Positions 1 to 6,941 are shown, counted from the first letter of the stretch. The stretch: 9,028 bases of DNA from Halobacteria archaeon (GCA_029932715.1 JAOZPO010000016.1:5157-14184), one strand, 5' to 3'. The notes: generated by a model not told the origin, from the sequence alone. Numbers and translations are program-made.

Positions 1-330
1 TGCTACGAGCTGTTCATTTTCTACGTCCCCGGTTAGCACGGCAATGTCACCCACGATTTCAAAGGATGGTTTAAAGCCAACGAGTTCTTCTATGCTTCTC
101 CTCGGCTCTAATAGCTCGAATTCACCTGTTTCAATGTCAGTAATATCTAATTCGGTTTGTTCATGCTCGTTTGGCACATGTGTGATGGGTAGATAAATAA
201 ACTCAGCATGTGAAATTATCCTTGCGTCTGTTCTGAGCAGTTTGCGGTCTCGCAAGGCAATGCGGATTGCTTCGCCACGTTTCTTGTCTACTTTTACACA
301 GGGTAAAATCTCAGTATTTTTCATATACAT
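1..330 (-). CDS. trm5: tRNA (guanine(37)-N1)-methyltransferase Trm5, N-terminal part (runs off the window)
   Basis: The minus-strand frame is open for 110 codons from ATG at 330 to the window edge, so only the N-terminus is seen. The start LPCVKVDKKRGEAIR, then FIYLPI (residues 44-49) and EIVGDIAVL (91-99), matches the N-terminal D1 domain and the linker before the SAM-binding fold of archaeal Trm5 (compare the PLCLKINKKHGE start of the Methanocaldococcus enzyme, from memory). Trm5 uses S-adenosylmethionine to methylate N1 of G37 next to the tRNA anticodon, which prevents +1 frameshifting and supplies the first step of wyosine synthesis. The SAM-binding catalytic domain lies outside the window, so catalytic residues cannot be checked. 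There are two possible starts, at 330 and 324. The TATA element at 353-346 is centred about 25 bases from 324, which favours a leaderless message starting at the inner ATG (MKNTEILPC). It is transcribed away from the Hdr operon. Confidence 0.75.
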   Translation of the reverse strand, partial: MYMKNTEILPCVKVDKKRGEAIRIALRDRKLLRTDARIISHAEFIYLPITHVPNEHEQTELDITDIETGEFELLEPRRSIEELVGFKPSFEIVGDIAVLTGDVENEQLVA

Positions 331-340
331 TAAAAAAGCG

Positions 341-355
341 AAAAATTTATATATG
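341..355. promoter_or_regulatory. Shared near-palindromic TATA element between trm5 and the hdr operon
   Basis: TTTATATA at 346-353, preceded by an A-run that could act as BRE, reads as a TATA box on both strands (TATATAAA on minus). On plus, initiation about 26 bases downstream would start the hdr operon near 375, giving a leader of about 42 bases with an SD-like GGAAAGGG at 402-409 before the mvhD ATG. On minus, initiation would fall at about 324, exactly on the second trm5 ATG. Spacing and sequence are seen; use in both directions is inferred. Confidence 0.5.
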
Positions 356-417
356 AGATAAAAGTAGCAGATACATATAGCTGTAAATAAAAGAAAGCAT
401 AGGAAAGGGTAAGACAA

Positions 418-849
418 ATGGGAGAAGAGATAGAAGGTGATTTTGAGCCGAAGATAGTGGGGTTTACCTGTAATTGGTGTACATACGCAGCGGCAGACCT
501 TGCAGGAACATCACGGAAGAAGTACCCGCCGAACAGTCGGATAATAAGGCTTATGTGTTCTGGGCGGTTAGATCCGATGTTTGTGCTTAAAGTGCTACTA
601 AATGGTGCGGATGGTGCGTTCTTTAGCGGCTGTCATCCGGGGGAGTGCCATTATATAAAGGGGAACTTCTTTGCCAGGCGTAGGATTGCAGCGTTCAGGA
701 CAATCCTGAAGCAGTTTGGGCTGGATAGCAGGTTCAAATCCTACTGGATAAGTGCATCGGAGGGAGAGAAGTTTGCGAACACGATGAAGACGCTGACAGA
801 AGACATAAAGGAACAGGGACCAAGTCCATTGAGAGGTAAGATACTATGA
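418..849 (+). CDS. mvhD: MvhD-type [2Fe-2S] electron-transfer subunit (hydrogenase/heterodisulfide reductase iron-sulfur subunit D)
   Basis: This 143-residue protein matches the MvhD/HdrA-associated family at usual length. It has GFTCNWCTY (Cys18, Cys21), RLMCSGR (Cys47) and GCHPGECHY (Cys72, Cys77). These five conserved cysteines supply the ligands of the [2Fe-2S] cluster. In methanogen MvhAGD-HdrABC, MvhD carries electrons between the hydrogenase and the FAD of HdrA. Here no hydrogenase genes follow; the next gene is an FrhB/FdhB-like subunit, so MvhD probably joins that protein to HdrA. It is soluble and cytoplasmic, with no signal peptide or membrane segment. It is the first gene of the operon, with an SD-like GGAAAGGG about 8 bases before the ATG, and its stop overlaps the next start (ATGA at 846-849), which suggests translational coupling. 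Family assignment is firm; the partner is inferred from order. Confidence 0.93.
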   Translation: MGEEIEGDFEPKIVGFTCNWCTYAAADLAGTSRKKYPPNSRIIRLMCSGRLDPMFVLKVLLNGADGAFFSGCHPGECHYIKGNFFARRRIAAFRTILKQFGLDSRFKSYWISASEGEKFANTMKTLTEDIKEQGPSPLRGKIL

Positions 850-1913
850 AAGGGATAGAGCAGAAATATGATGATTTAGAGGGGCTACTTAAGGGATTGC
901 TGGAGCGGGGAGTTGTGGATTGTGCGGTAATACCACGCAGAGCAGGTAAAGCGGTATCCTACATGCTGGTAACGGACCCAGCTAATATAGAATCACCGGC
1001 ATCTGTCATCTTTGCCCCTTCGTTTAGTGTAAATGCCGCCAACCTGGTGAAGGGCTGGACGATAAAGGAGAAAGTAGCAATTGTGGCAAAGCCATGTGAG
1101 ATAAGAGCAGCGATAGAATTGATAAAATTGAAGCAGATGGATAAGGAGAGTCTACTGCTTATAGCGGTGGATTGTGCAGGCGCCTATACGAACCAGGTTT
1201 ACAGAGAGAACTACACAGAAATAGGTGACGAGGTAGACAGCGCGAAGATAAAGGAACTGGAAGGCAAAGGGATAAAGCTAAGAGAATCCTGTACGATATG
1301 TGCAAATAAGCTTGCCGATGTTGGAGATATTATAATTGCGAAGGGCGCGGGAGAGAACGTGACGGTTGCAGCATTAACAGCGATGGGTGAAGAGGCGTTA
1401 ACCACGTTAGAACTACCGTTAGAAGATAAAGATTTAGAAAGACAGGCGGAGAAGGAGAAGATAGCGAGCGAAGCGAAGAGCAATTTAGAGGCTCTGCCAC
1501 AGATGGGCAGCATGGATGCACTGGAGGAGTTTTTACAGGACTGCATAGTGTGCAAGAACTGCCGGGATATGTGTCCGGTATGTTATTGCAAGGAATGTTT
1601 CTTTGATCAACCCCTGGGGGATCCAGTGGGTGGCGACCTGCTGAATTTAGCAGAGTTGAGAGGTGCGATAGGGTTACCAGCAAGTCAGTTGTTTTACCAC
1701 TTGACAAGGGTTTATCACGTGAGCGCGACATGTGTTGGTTGCGGTGCATGTGAAGATGCTTGCCCGAAGGACATACCGCTAACAAGATTCTATCCGGTGA
1801 CCACGCAGAAGGTACAGGAGATGTTTGATTATGTGCCAGGTAAAGATGTAGAGGAGCCATTACCGTTCACAACGTACGAGGAAGATGAGCTGGAGGACCG
1901 GTTAAGCGAGTAA
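846..1913 (+). CDS. frhB: FrhB/FdhB-like F420 dehydrogenase beta subunit with C-terminal ferredoxin domains
   Basis: The 355-residue product belongs to the coenzyme F420 hydrogenase/dehydrogenase beta family. The core (about 1-175) has AKPCEIRAAIE (Cys84), VDCAG (Cys110) and ESCTICANKLADVGDI (Cys149, Cys152), which match the flavin/[4Fe-4S] core. A charged helical linker (about 190-230) leads to an iron-sulfur region with Cys233/236/239/243 (CxxCxxCxxxCP), three further cysteines (246, 248, 251), and a second cluster motif at Cys296/299/302/306. It should bind a flavin and move electrons between a two-electron carrier and the MvhD-HdrA chain. F420 is the likely carrier in a methane archaeon, but bacterial relatives without F420 exist, so substrate is inferred. 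The start is supported by SD-like GAGAGGT at 831-837, 8 bases upstream, and the ATGA overlap with mvhD. It is closer to FdhB-like proteins than to hydrogenase FrhB because of the long ferredoxin tail. No fdhA lies in the window. Confidence 0.85.
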   Translation: MKGIEQKYDDLEGLLKGLLERGVVDCAVIPRRAGKAVSYMLVTDPANIESPASVIFAPSFSVNAANLVKGWTIKEKVAIVAKPCEIRAAIELIKLKQMDKESLLLIAVDCAGAYTNQVYRENYTEIGDEVDSAKIKELEGKGIKLRESCTICANKLADVGDIIIAKGAGENVTVAALTAMGEEALTTLELPLEDKDLERQAEKEKIASEAKSNLEALPQMGSMDALEEFLQDCIVCKNCRDMCPVCYCKECFFDQPLGDPVGGDLLNLAELRGAIGLPASQLFYHLTRVYHVSATCVGCGACEDACPKDIPLTRFYPVTTQKVQEMFDYVPGKDVEEPLPFTTYEEDELEDRLSE

Positions 1914-1933
1914 TTAGATAGAGCTGAGGTAAA

Positions 1934-2530
1934 ATGATAAAGACATGGGAATTAGACCCGAGCTTTAAGTACGAAATAATGAAAGAGCCGGGGGGAGAAC
2001 ATATCACGTCATGCTATCAATGCAGTACGTGCACGATAGGATGCCCGATCACGGAACTCGTTCCGGATTACAATCCGAGGAAGATAATCCAGATGAGTCT
2101 ACTGGGCATGCGAAACGAAGTATTGACAAGTCCTGATTTATGGATTTGCCTTATCTGCCAAACGTGCACGGCTCGATGTCCACAAGACGTGAGGATTAGC
2201 GATTTACTTGGTGCAATACGGCGAATAGCGGAGAAAGAAGCGGAAGCGGGTAAGTTGAAGATAGATAGTTCAAGACCACTCTTCGACAAGGCGTTTCAAC
2301 ATCAGTTGGAGAAGCACGGGCGGCTATATGATATGGGACTTGCGATGGAGTACTATCCGAAGAAGGAGGGGTCTTTTATTAGTGGAATGAAGGCAATGAT
2401 GAAGGATTACAAGGATTTCGGGATGAGGATGTTCAAGAAAGGTAAGATGGGCCCGAAGGCGATGCTGCCGGTGAAAGTGAAGGACAGGACTGTGATAAAG
2501 AAGATATTTGAGGAGATGGGCGAGAAATGA
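1934..2530 (+). CDS. hdrC: Heterodisulfide reductase subunit C
   Basis: The 198-residue protein has the standard HdrC plan: two [4Fe-4S] motifs, Cys27/30/33/37 (CYQCSTCTIGCP) and Cys72/75/78/82 (CLICQTCTARCP), then a helical C-terminal half rich in Lys and Met. HdrC is the wire between the HdrA ferredoxin clusters and the HdrB active site. All eight ligands are intact. No transmembrane segment is present, so this is the soluble HdrABC type rather than a membrane HdrE partner. The start follows frhB by 20 bases, with GAGGT at 1926-1930 close before the ATG. Its last codon overlaps hdrB (ATGA at 2527-2530). Length and motifs agree with the family; identification is firm. Confidence 0.95.
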   Translation: MIKTWELDPSFKYEIMKEPGGEHITSCYQCSTCTIGCPITELVPDYNPRKIIQMSLLGMRNEVLTSPDLWICLICQTCTARCPQDVRISDLLGAIRRIAEKEAEAGKLKIDSSRPLFDKAFQHQLEKHGRLYDMGLAMEYYPKKEGSFISGMKAMMKDYKDFGMRMFKKGKMGPKAMLPVKVKDRTVIKKIFEEMGEK

Positions 2531-3393
2531 GTGTAAGTAAAATGGCATATTATCCCGGTTGTCCGTCTGAAGGGACAGCGATGGACCAGGATATGTCAAC
2601 CAAAGCGGTATTTGAGAAGCTGGGTGTCGAACTGGTCGAGATGGATGACTGGAACTGCTGTGGTGCTGCGGAAGTAGAGGACCCGAGGTTAGTTTACGCG
2701 TTAAATGCGCGGAATCTTGCGATAGCCGAGAAGGAGGGATTGGATATTGTAACCCCCTGCAGTATTTGCTATTACAATTTAGAGCGGAGTAACCAGGCGT
2801 TGAAGGCAGATGAGGATCTACGTACGAAAGTGAAGGGAATAGACAATTCTCTTGGTTATAACGGTAAGATAAGAGCGAAGCATGTGCTGGACGTCTTCAT
2901 GAACGATGTAGGACAGGATGAATTAAAAAGTAAGATGTCGAAGAAGCTAAACATAAAAGTAGCACCGTATTATGGCTGTTATTTAGGAAGGCCACGTGAG
3001 ACCGCTTTTGATGATCCTGACGATCCGGTGTTGATGGACAGGTTGATCGAACTGGCGGGTGGTGAAGTTGTACCTTTCAGCCAGACGAAGACGCTGTGTT
3101 GCGGTGGGCCACTGATGATGACGCGGAGTGATATAGCATTTGCGATGTCGAGGAAGATACTGGACGCGGCGAGGAGCGCGGGTGCGGATTGCATTGCGCT
3201 TGCATGCCCTCTATGCGGTATGATGCTGGATGGCAAGCAGGCGGACATAGAGAAAGCGCTTAACGTCACGTTAGGAATGCCTGTTGTTTACATCACGCAG
3301 TTGTTGGGACTCGCATTAGGGATAGATGCGAAAAAGCTTGGACTCAATAAAAATGCGGTAGACACAAAAGAGCTACTGGGGAAGGTGGTGTAA
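2527..3393 (+). CDS. hdrB: Heterodisulfide reductase subunit B (catalytic, two CCG domains)
   Basis: This 288-residue protein holds two complete CCG domains: Cys12, Cys44-Cys45, Cys78 and Cys81, then Cys151, Cys191-Cys192, Cys227 and Cys230. In structurally known HdrB these ten residues bind the two non-cubane [4Fe-4S] clusters that split or form the CoM-S-S-CoB disulfide, and the spacing here is the same in kind. No ligand is missing, so the subunit should be active. In methane oxidation it would act in reverse, making the heterodisulfide from CoM-SH and CoB-SH. An alternative start at Met6 (2542) is possible, but the ATGA overlap with hdrC and the upstream AGGAG at 2511-2515 support 2527. 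Cys222 is an additional cysteine close to the second CxxC. hdrA follows after only two bases. Confidence 0.96.
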   Translation: MSVSKMAYYPGCPSEGTAMDQDMSTKAVFEKLGVELVEMDDWNCCGAAEVEDPRLVYALNARNLAIAEKEGLDIVTPCSICYYNLERSNQALKADEDLRTKVKGIDNSLGYNGKIRAKHVLDVFMNDVGQDELKSKMSKKLNIKVAPYYGCYLGRPRETAFDDPDDPVLMDRLIELAGGEVVPFSQTKTLCCGGPLMMTRSDIAFAMSRKILDAARSAGADCIALACPLCGMMLDGKQADIEKALNVTLGMPVVYITQLLGLALGIDAKKLGLNKNAVDTKELLGKVV

Positions 3394-3395
3394 AA

Positions 3396-6089
3396 ATGGG
3401 AATAGCAGTTATAGGAGGCGGAGTTGCAGGAATAACAGCAGCTCTTGACCTTGCAGATTCGGGTTATAAAGTACATCTAATAGAGAAGAATGCGGAACTC
3501 GGAGGAAAGATGGCAGAGCTTGCAGAATGTCAGATGGGCTTGTCACCATACATTGCCAGGGTGAACAATCATCCGAACATAGAACTGATGTTATCAAGCG
3601 AATTGGAGAGCTTATCAGGCTCAGCGGGCAATTTCAAGCTGAAAGTGTCGGATAAGGGTGTAGATGTGGAGAGCGTGGTGTTAGCCCCAGGATATGACGT
3701 CTATGACGAGATAGCGAAGAGCTATGGATTCGGAAGTCCGGACGTTGTACCTTCGTTAGATTTTGAAGGCATGCTCAAGGGTGCGAGCGGGGAACTGGTG
3801 CGACCTTCGGACGGTAAGCCAGTGAAAAGGATAGGATTTATCAAATGTGTAGGTTCACGATGTGTGGAGAACAAAATATGTTCTACTGCATGTTGTGCAT
3901 ACACGGCGAAAGAGATATGGGAACTGAAAGAGCGTTATCCTGATATTGACGTTTACGTCTTTTACATGGATGTACGTGTATTTGGCAGGGATGAAGAGCT
4001 GGTCGCGGACTTGAAGGATAAGTACGGTGTGCATTACATAAGGTCGAGAACACCGGAAGTGATACCAGAGAAAGGAGTTCTGGCGGTAAAGTACGAGAAT
4101 TTAGAGAAAGGCTTGCTAGATACGTTAGAGCTGGATATGGTAGTTCTTGCGGTTGGTCTCCTACCCGCGAAGACATTAGGCACTCTTGCGGAAGTAACGG
4201 GCGTAAAGACGGACGAATATGGCTACATTGAGACCAGTATTACGAATCCACTGGAGACGAATGTACCGGGTGTTTTCGCTTGTGGTGCGGCAACGGCACC
4301 GATGAAGGTGCGTGAAAGCGTTGGCATGGCAAACGGTGCGGCATTAAAAGCTGCGATTCTTTCAGAGCGAACCGAGCCAATTCCAGGACAGGAAGATAGG
4401 AAATACATAGAAACGGGAGAAGAGCCAAAGATAGGTGTTTTCATCTGTGGCTGTGAAGGTGAAGTAGGGCAGACGGTGGATATAGCAGCAGTTGCTGAGC
4501 GGGTGAAAGTATTGAAAAGCGTAGAGCTGGTGAACAGCGATACGAACACGATGCAAGATACGATAGCAGCGGTAGAGAGAGGAATTGTAGACGGAGGCGT
4601 GAACAGGATAGTATTTGCAGGTTGTTCGCCACGAGAATACGAGGATATAGTCAGGGACGCCTGTGCCAGTGCGGGATTGAATCCGTATCTACTTGAGTTC
4701 GTGAATATAAGGGAGCAATGCGCGTGGGCGCATGATAAGGCGACAGACGTGGCATACGGTATGCTACGGATGGCGGTCGAGCGAGCGAAATATCTCGAGG
4801 ATATTCAGGTTGAGCGGTATCCTGTAATACCGAAAGCATTAGTAATCGGTGGTGGTGTCTCAGGAATGACAGCAGCGCTTGGTATTGCCGATGCTGGCTA
4901 CGAGGTATATTTAGTAGAGAAATCAGCAGAGCTTGGTGGTGGGTTGGGCAAATTCCCTGAGTTGCCGAATGGAGAGCAAGCTTCTGAGCCATTAAAGGAA
5001 CTTGTAGATAAGGTAACGAGTAACGAACGGATAACAGTCTATACGAATGCGAAGGAAGAGGATGTCCGGGGCAGAGCCGGTTCGTTTAAGGCACATATAA
5101 CAGGAGACGGGGTGGATGAGGAGATAGGATTTGGCGCATGTGTGATTGCAACAGGAGCGCGTGAATACGTACCCGAGGGTTATCTGGACTATGGAAAAGA
5201 TAATAAGGTGACGACACTGAGCGAGTTCCGGAAGGCGGGGGAATACAACGCTGGTACAATCGCGTTTGTCCAGGATATGGTGCAGACAGAAGGCGTAATA
5301 AATTCAAAATCTACCAGTGTAGAACTGATAAGCAGTGCGTTAAAAGTAAAGGAGCAGAACCAGGATTCAAACGTTTTCGTGCTGTATCAGGACATCAAGA
5401 CCTATGGCAAGTGGGAAGCGATATACAAAGATGCACGGGAGAAGGGGGTGATATTCCTCAGATACGACAGTAAGAAAGTACCAGAGTTTAGTAGTGGAAT
5501 TCTGTCGGTATTTGATGTAATATTAAACGATGACGTGCAGATAAAACCGGACCAGGTAGTCTTAAGTACGCCGATGATGCCAGCAGAGGAGAACGAGCGG
5601 CTGAGCAGTATGTTCAAGCTGCCACTGAGGAATGGGTTCTTTATGGAGGCGCAGGAACGACCGAAGATGGTACTAACGCCGGTTGATACGGTGAACGAGG
5701 GAGTATTCATCTGTGGTTCTGCAGTTTATCCTGCGATGATAGATGAGTGCATTGCAATGAGTACAGCGGCAGCATCGAGGGCATGTGTACTACTTGCGAA
5801 GAACTTCCTTGAGACGCCTGCGGTGACCGCGGTGGTTGATGAACAGATATGTTCGGGCTGCGGTGTGTGTGTGGATATGTGTCCTGTTGAGGCATTAGAG
5901 CTGTCAGAAGAGCCAGTGCCTGTGGTTACTTTCGGTGTAGCAACGGTGACAAGCGGAACAAAGAAGGTTGCGAAAGTTGGCGATGGCTGTATAGGCTGTG
6001 GCTGTTGCGCCTCGTATTGCCCGTCGGGTGCGATGTCGCTGAAGAATTTCAAGGATAAGCAGGTCTATGCTCAGTTGGATTATGTGTAG
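3396..6089 (+). CDS. hdrA: Double-unit HdrA: two fused thioredoxin-reductase-like FAD modules with C-terminal ferredoxin
   Basis: At 897 residues this is well above the roughly 650 of classical HdrA. Order: FAD unit 1 (about 1-330; GGGVAG at 7-12; CVGSR at 151-155 and CSTACC at 162-167), HdrA N-terminal domain (about 343-470; CGC at 351-353, AGCSPRE near 410, NIREQC ending at 442), FAD unit 2 (about 478-803; GGGVSG at 485-490), then a two-cluster ferredoxin (Cys819/822/825/829 and Cys865/868/871/875, plus extra Cys870). Unit 1 keeps the cysteine quartet that in classical HdrA binds a cluster beside FAD (Cys151, 162, 166, 167); unit 2 has no cysteine at the matching place (about 624-650). Neither unit has the inserted ferredoxin. 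HdrA is the electron-splitting FAD subunit joining MvhD, ferredoxin and HdrC/HdrB. The start abuts hdrB (GGTGGTG at 3384-3390, two-base gap) and opens directly on the Rossmann motif, so no N-terminal domain was lost to a wrong start. Soluble. Fused or paired HdrAs are, as I recall, known from ANME archaea. Confidence 0.93.
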   Translation: MGIAVIGGGVAGITAALDLADSGYKVHLIEKNAELGGKMAELAECQMGLSPYIARVNNHPNIELMLSSELESLSGSAGNFKLKVSDKGVDVESVVLAPGYDVYDEIAKSYGFGSPDVVPSLDFEGMLKGASGELVRPSDGKPVKRIGFIKCVGSRCVENKICSTACCAYTAKEIWELKERYPDIDVYVFYMDVRVFGRDEELVADLKDKYGVHYIRSRTPEVIPEKGVLAVKYENLEKGLLDTLELDMVVLAVGLLPAKTLGTLAEVTGVKTDEYGYIETSITNPLETNVPGVFACGAATAPMKVRESVGMANGAALKAAILSERTEPIPGQEDRKYIETGEEPKIGVFICGCEGEVGQTVDIAAVAERVKVLKSVELVNSDTNTMQDTIAAVERGIVDGGVNRIVFAGCSPREYEDIVRDACASAGLNPYLLEFVNIREQCAWAHDKATDVAYGMLRMAVERAKYLEDIQVERYPVIPKALVIGGGVSGMTAALGIADAGYEVYLVEKSAELGGGLGKFPELPNGEQASEPLKELVDKVTSNERITVYTNAKEEDVRGRAGSFKAHITGDGVDEEIGFGACVIATGAREYVPEGYLDYGKDNKVTTLSEFRKAGEYNAGTIAFVQDMVQTEGVINSKSTSVELISSALKVKEQNQDSNVFVLYQDIKTYGKWEAIYKDAREKGVIFLRYDSKKVPEFSSGILSVFDVILNDDVQIKPDQVVLSTPMMPAEENERLSSMFKLPLRNGFFMEAQERPKMVLTPVDTVNEGVFICGSAVYPAMIDECIAMSTAAASRACVLLAKNFLETPAVTAVVDEQICSGCGVCVDMCPVEALELSEEPVPVVTFGVATVTSGTKKVAKVGDGCIGCGCCASYCPSGAMSLKNFKDKQVYAQLDYV

Positions 6090-6105
6090 GCGAGTCCACT
6101 GAGTT

Positions 6106-6120
6106 CTTTTTTTTTTATTT
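6106..6120 (+). terminator. Poly-T terminator of the hdr operon
   Basis: A run of ten T (6107-6116), then A and three more T, begins 17 bases after the hdrA stop. T-tracts on the coding strand end archaeal transcription without needing a hairpin. It sits between the convergent hdrA and thyX genes. No matching T-tract is seen for thyX on the minus strand, so thyX messages may run into the 3' end of hdrA. Confidence 0.7.
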
Positions 6121-6147
6121 ATGCACTCTCTCCTTTTATGCTGCGTC

Positions 6148-6888
6148 TTAAACAACTTCTGTCAACTGCTCAAGCTCTTTTTCTATTATTCTCTTAGCCT
6201 GTCCTTCAAATACATACTTTAGCTCTTGTTTCGTTACTAATATGTTTTTAAAAGGGCAGTCGCTTGGTCTAACTTCGTTCTCGGGGCATACACCCAGCGT
6301 GTAGCCACGACACCATATTTTAGAGAATATGCCGGGATATTCAGCCAGGCATATTTTGTACATACGCATTGCGAGCGCTCTCATCTCAGGTGACGCTCTT
6401 ACACATAGCCTGAGCATGAAGAAATTAATCAAACTGCGAACATTCATCGTAACCACATAACGCGTGTGCAGCGCCATAGGTAATACATATCTCGCTTCTT
6501 CTCGTGCAATGCCAAGTTCTCGCAGTTTCGCGTAGCTTTCGTTGGCGCTTATCATCGCATCACGATATACTTCCGCTGCTTCCTCTTTAGCACTTCGCTC
6601 TAACTTTTCGGGAATATAATAATCGAATCCTTTTTCCTCCATATATCTCGTACTTCGCGCGGTATGGCTTGCTATACGGTGCTCTAACAGTTCTCTGCTC
6701 AACGCGACGCTTATCTCCGCGATATCAAACGTGAAGTAGATATGCTCAAGTGCCGATGAATAGTCGTTAAATGTGATAAACTCAACTATTTCGCGGGAAT
6801 CGTGCATTGTGGGAACACCACTTATCCTCGCCGCATCGGCGACTAAATCCAAACCATCCTTTGTTACTCTTAGCCGTTTTACCTTCAT
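6148..6888 (-). CDS. thyX: FAD-dependent thymidylate synthase ThyX
   Basis: The 246-residue product is a ThyX, which makes dTMP from dUMP using methylene-tetrahydrofolate, FAD and NAD(P)H. The signature is at 69-79: EHR, seven residues, then Ser79, followed by TRY; the classical form begins RHR, so the first Arg is Glu here. Further matches are the LP at 136-137, TMNVRSLINFFMLRL (147-161; Arg160 falls where the dUMP-binding arginine of bacterial enzymes lies, by my alignment) and SPEMR (166-170). A C-terminal stretch has Cys180, Cys193, Cys201 and Cys211, not typical of bacterial ThyX as I know it; it could bind a metal, which is conjecture. The start is supported by AGGTGA (6903-6898) nine bases upstream. 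It is convergent with hdrA and divergent from mmp3, so it is not in either unit. Family assignment is firm; cofactor (folate or methanopterin) is not decided by the sequence. Confidence 0.92.
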   Translation of the reverse strand: MKVKRLRVTKDGLDLVADAARISGVPTMHDSREIVEFITFNDYSSALEHIYFTFDIAEISVALSRELLEHRIASHTARSTRYMEEKGFDYYIPEKLERSAKEEAAEVYRDAMISANESYAKLRELGIAREEARYVLPMALHTRYVVTMNVRSLINFFMLRLCVRASPEMRALAMRMYKICLAEYPGIFSKIWCRGYTLGVCPENEVRPSDCPFKNILVTKQELKYVFEGQAKRIIEKELEQLTEVV

Positions 6889-6897
6889 CGTATGCTT

Positions 6898-6941
6898 TCA
6901 CCTATGATACGAAACTATAAGACCGATTTGTTCTTTAAATA
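6898..6941 (-). promoter_or_regulatory. thyX promoter and ribosome-binding site
   Basis: On the minus strand ATTTAAAG (6940-6933) is a TATA-like box; initiation about 26 bases on would be near 6911, giving a 22-base leader that contains AGGTGA at 6903-6898. A second AT-rich element, CTTATAG at about 6921-6915, would place the start too close to the ATG to include that ribosome-binding site, so the first is preferred. Confidence 0.4.

Noticed and set aside
1330..1860. 176-codon minus-strand open frame across the frhB-like gene
   Set aside because: It lies antisense to a clearly recognised gene with intact cluster motifs; the product has no recognisable motifs and arises from the purine-rich codon pattern.
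1914..1933. Separate promoter between the frhB-like gene and hdrC
   Set aside because: Only 20 bases, filled by a ribosome-binding site; no TATA element, so one operon is the simpler reading.
4651..4992. 113-codon minus-strand frame inside hdrA
   Set aside because: Shadow of hdrA: low-complexity His/Arg/Pro-rich product, no start signal, and overlaps the second FAD motif of the real gene.
5726..6052. 108-codon minus-strand frame over the HdrA ferredoxin tail
   Set aside because: Antisense of the CxxCxxC motifs; Thr/Ser/Pro-rich product without family features.
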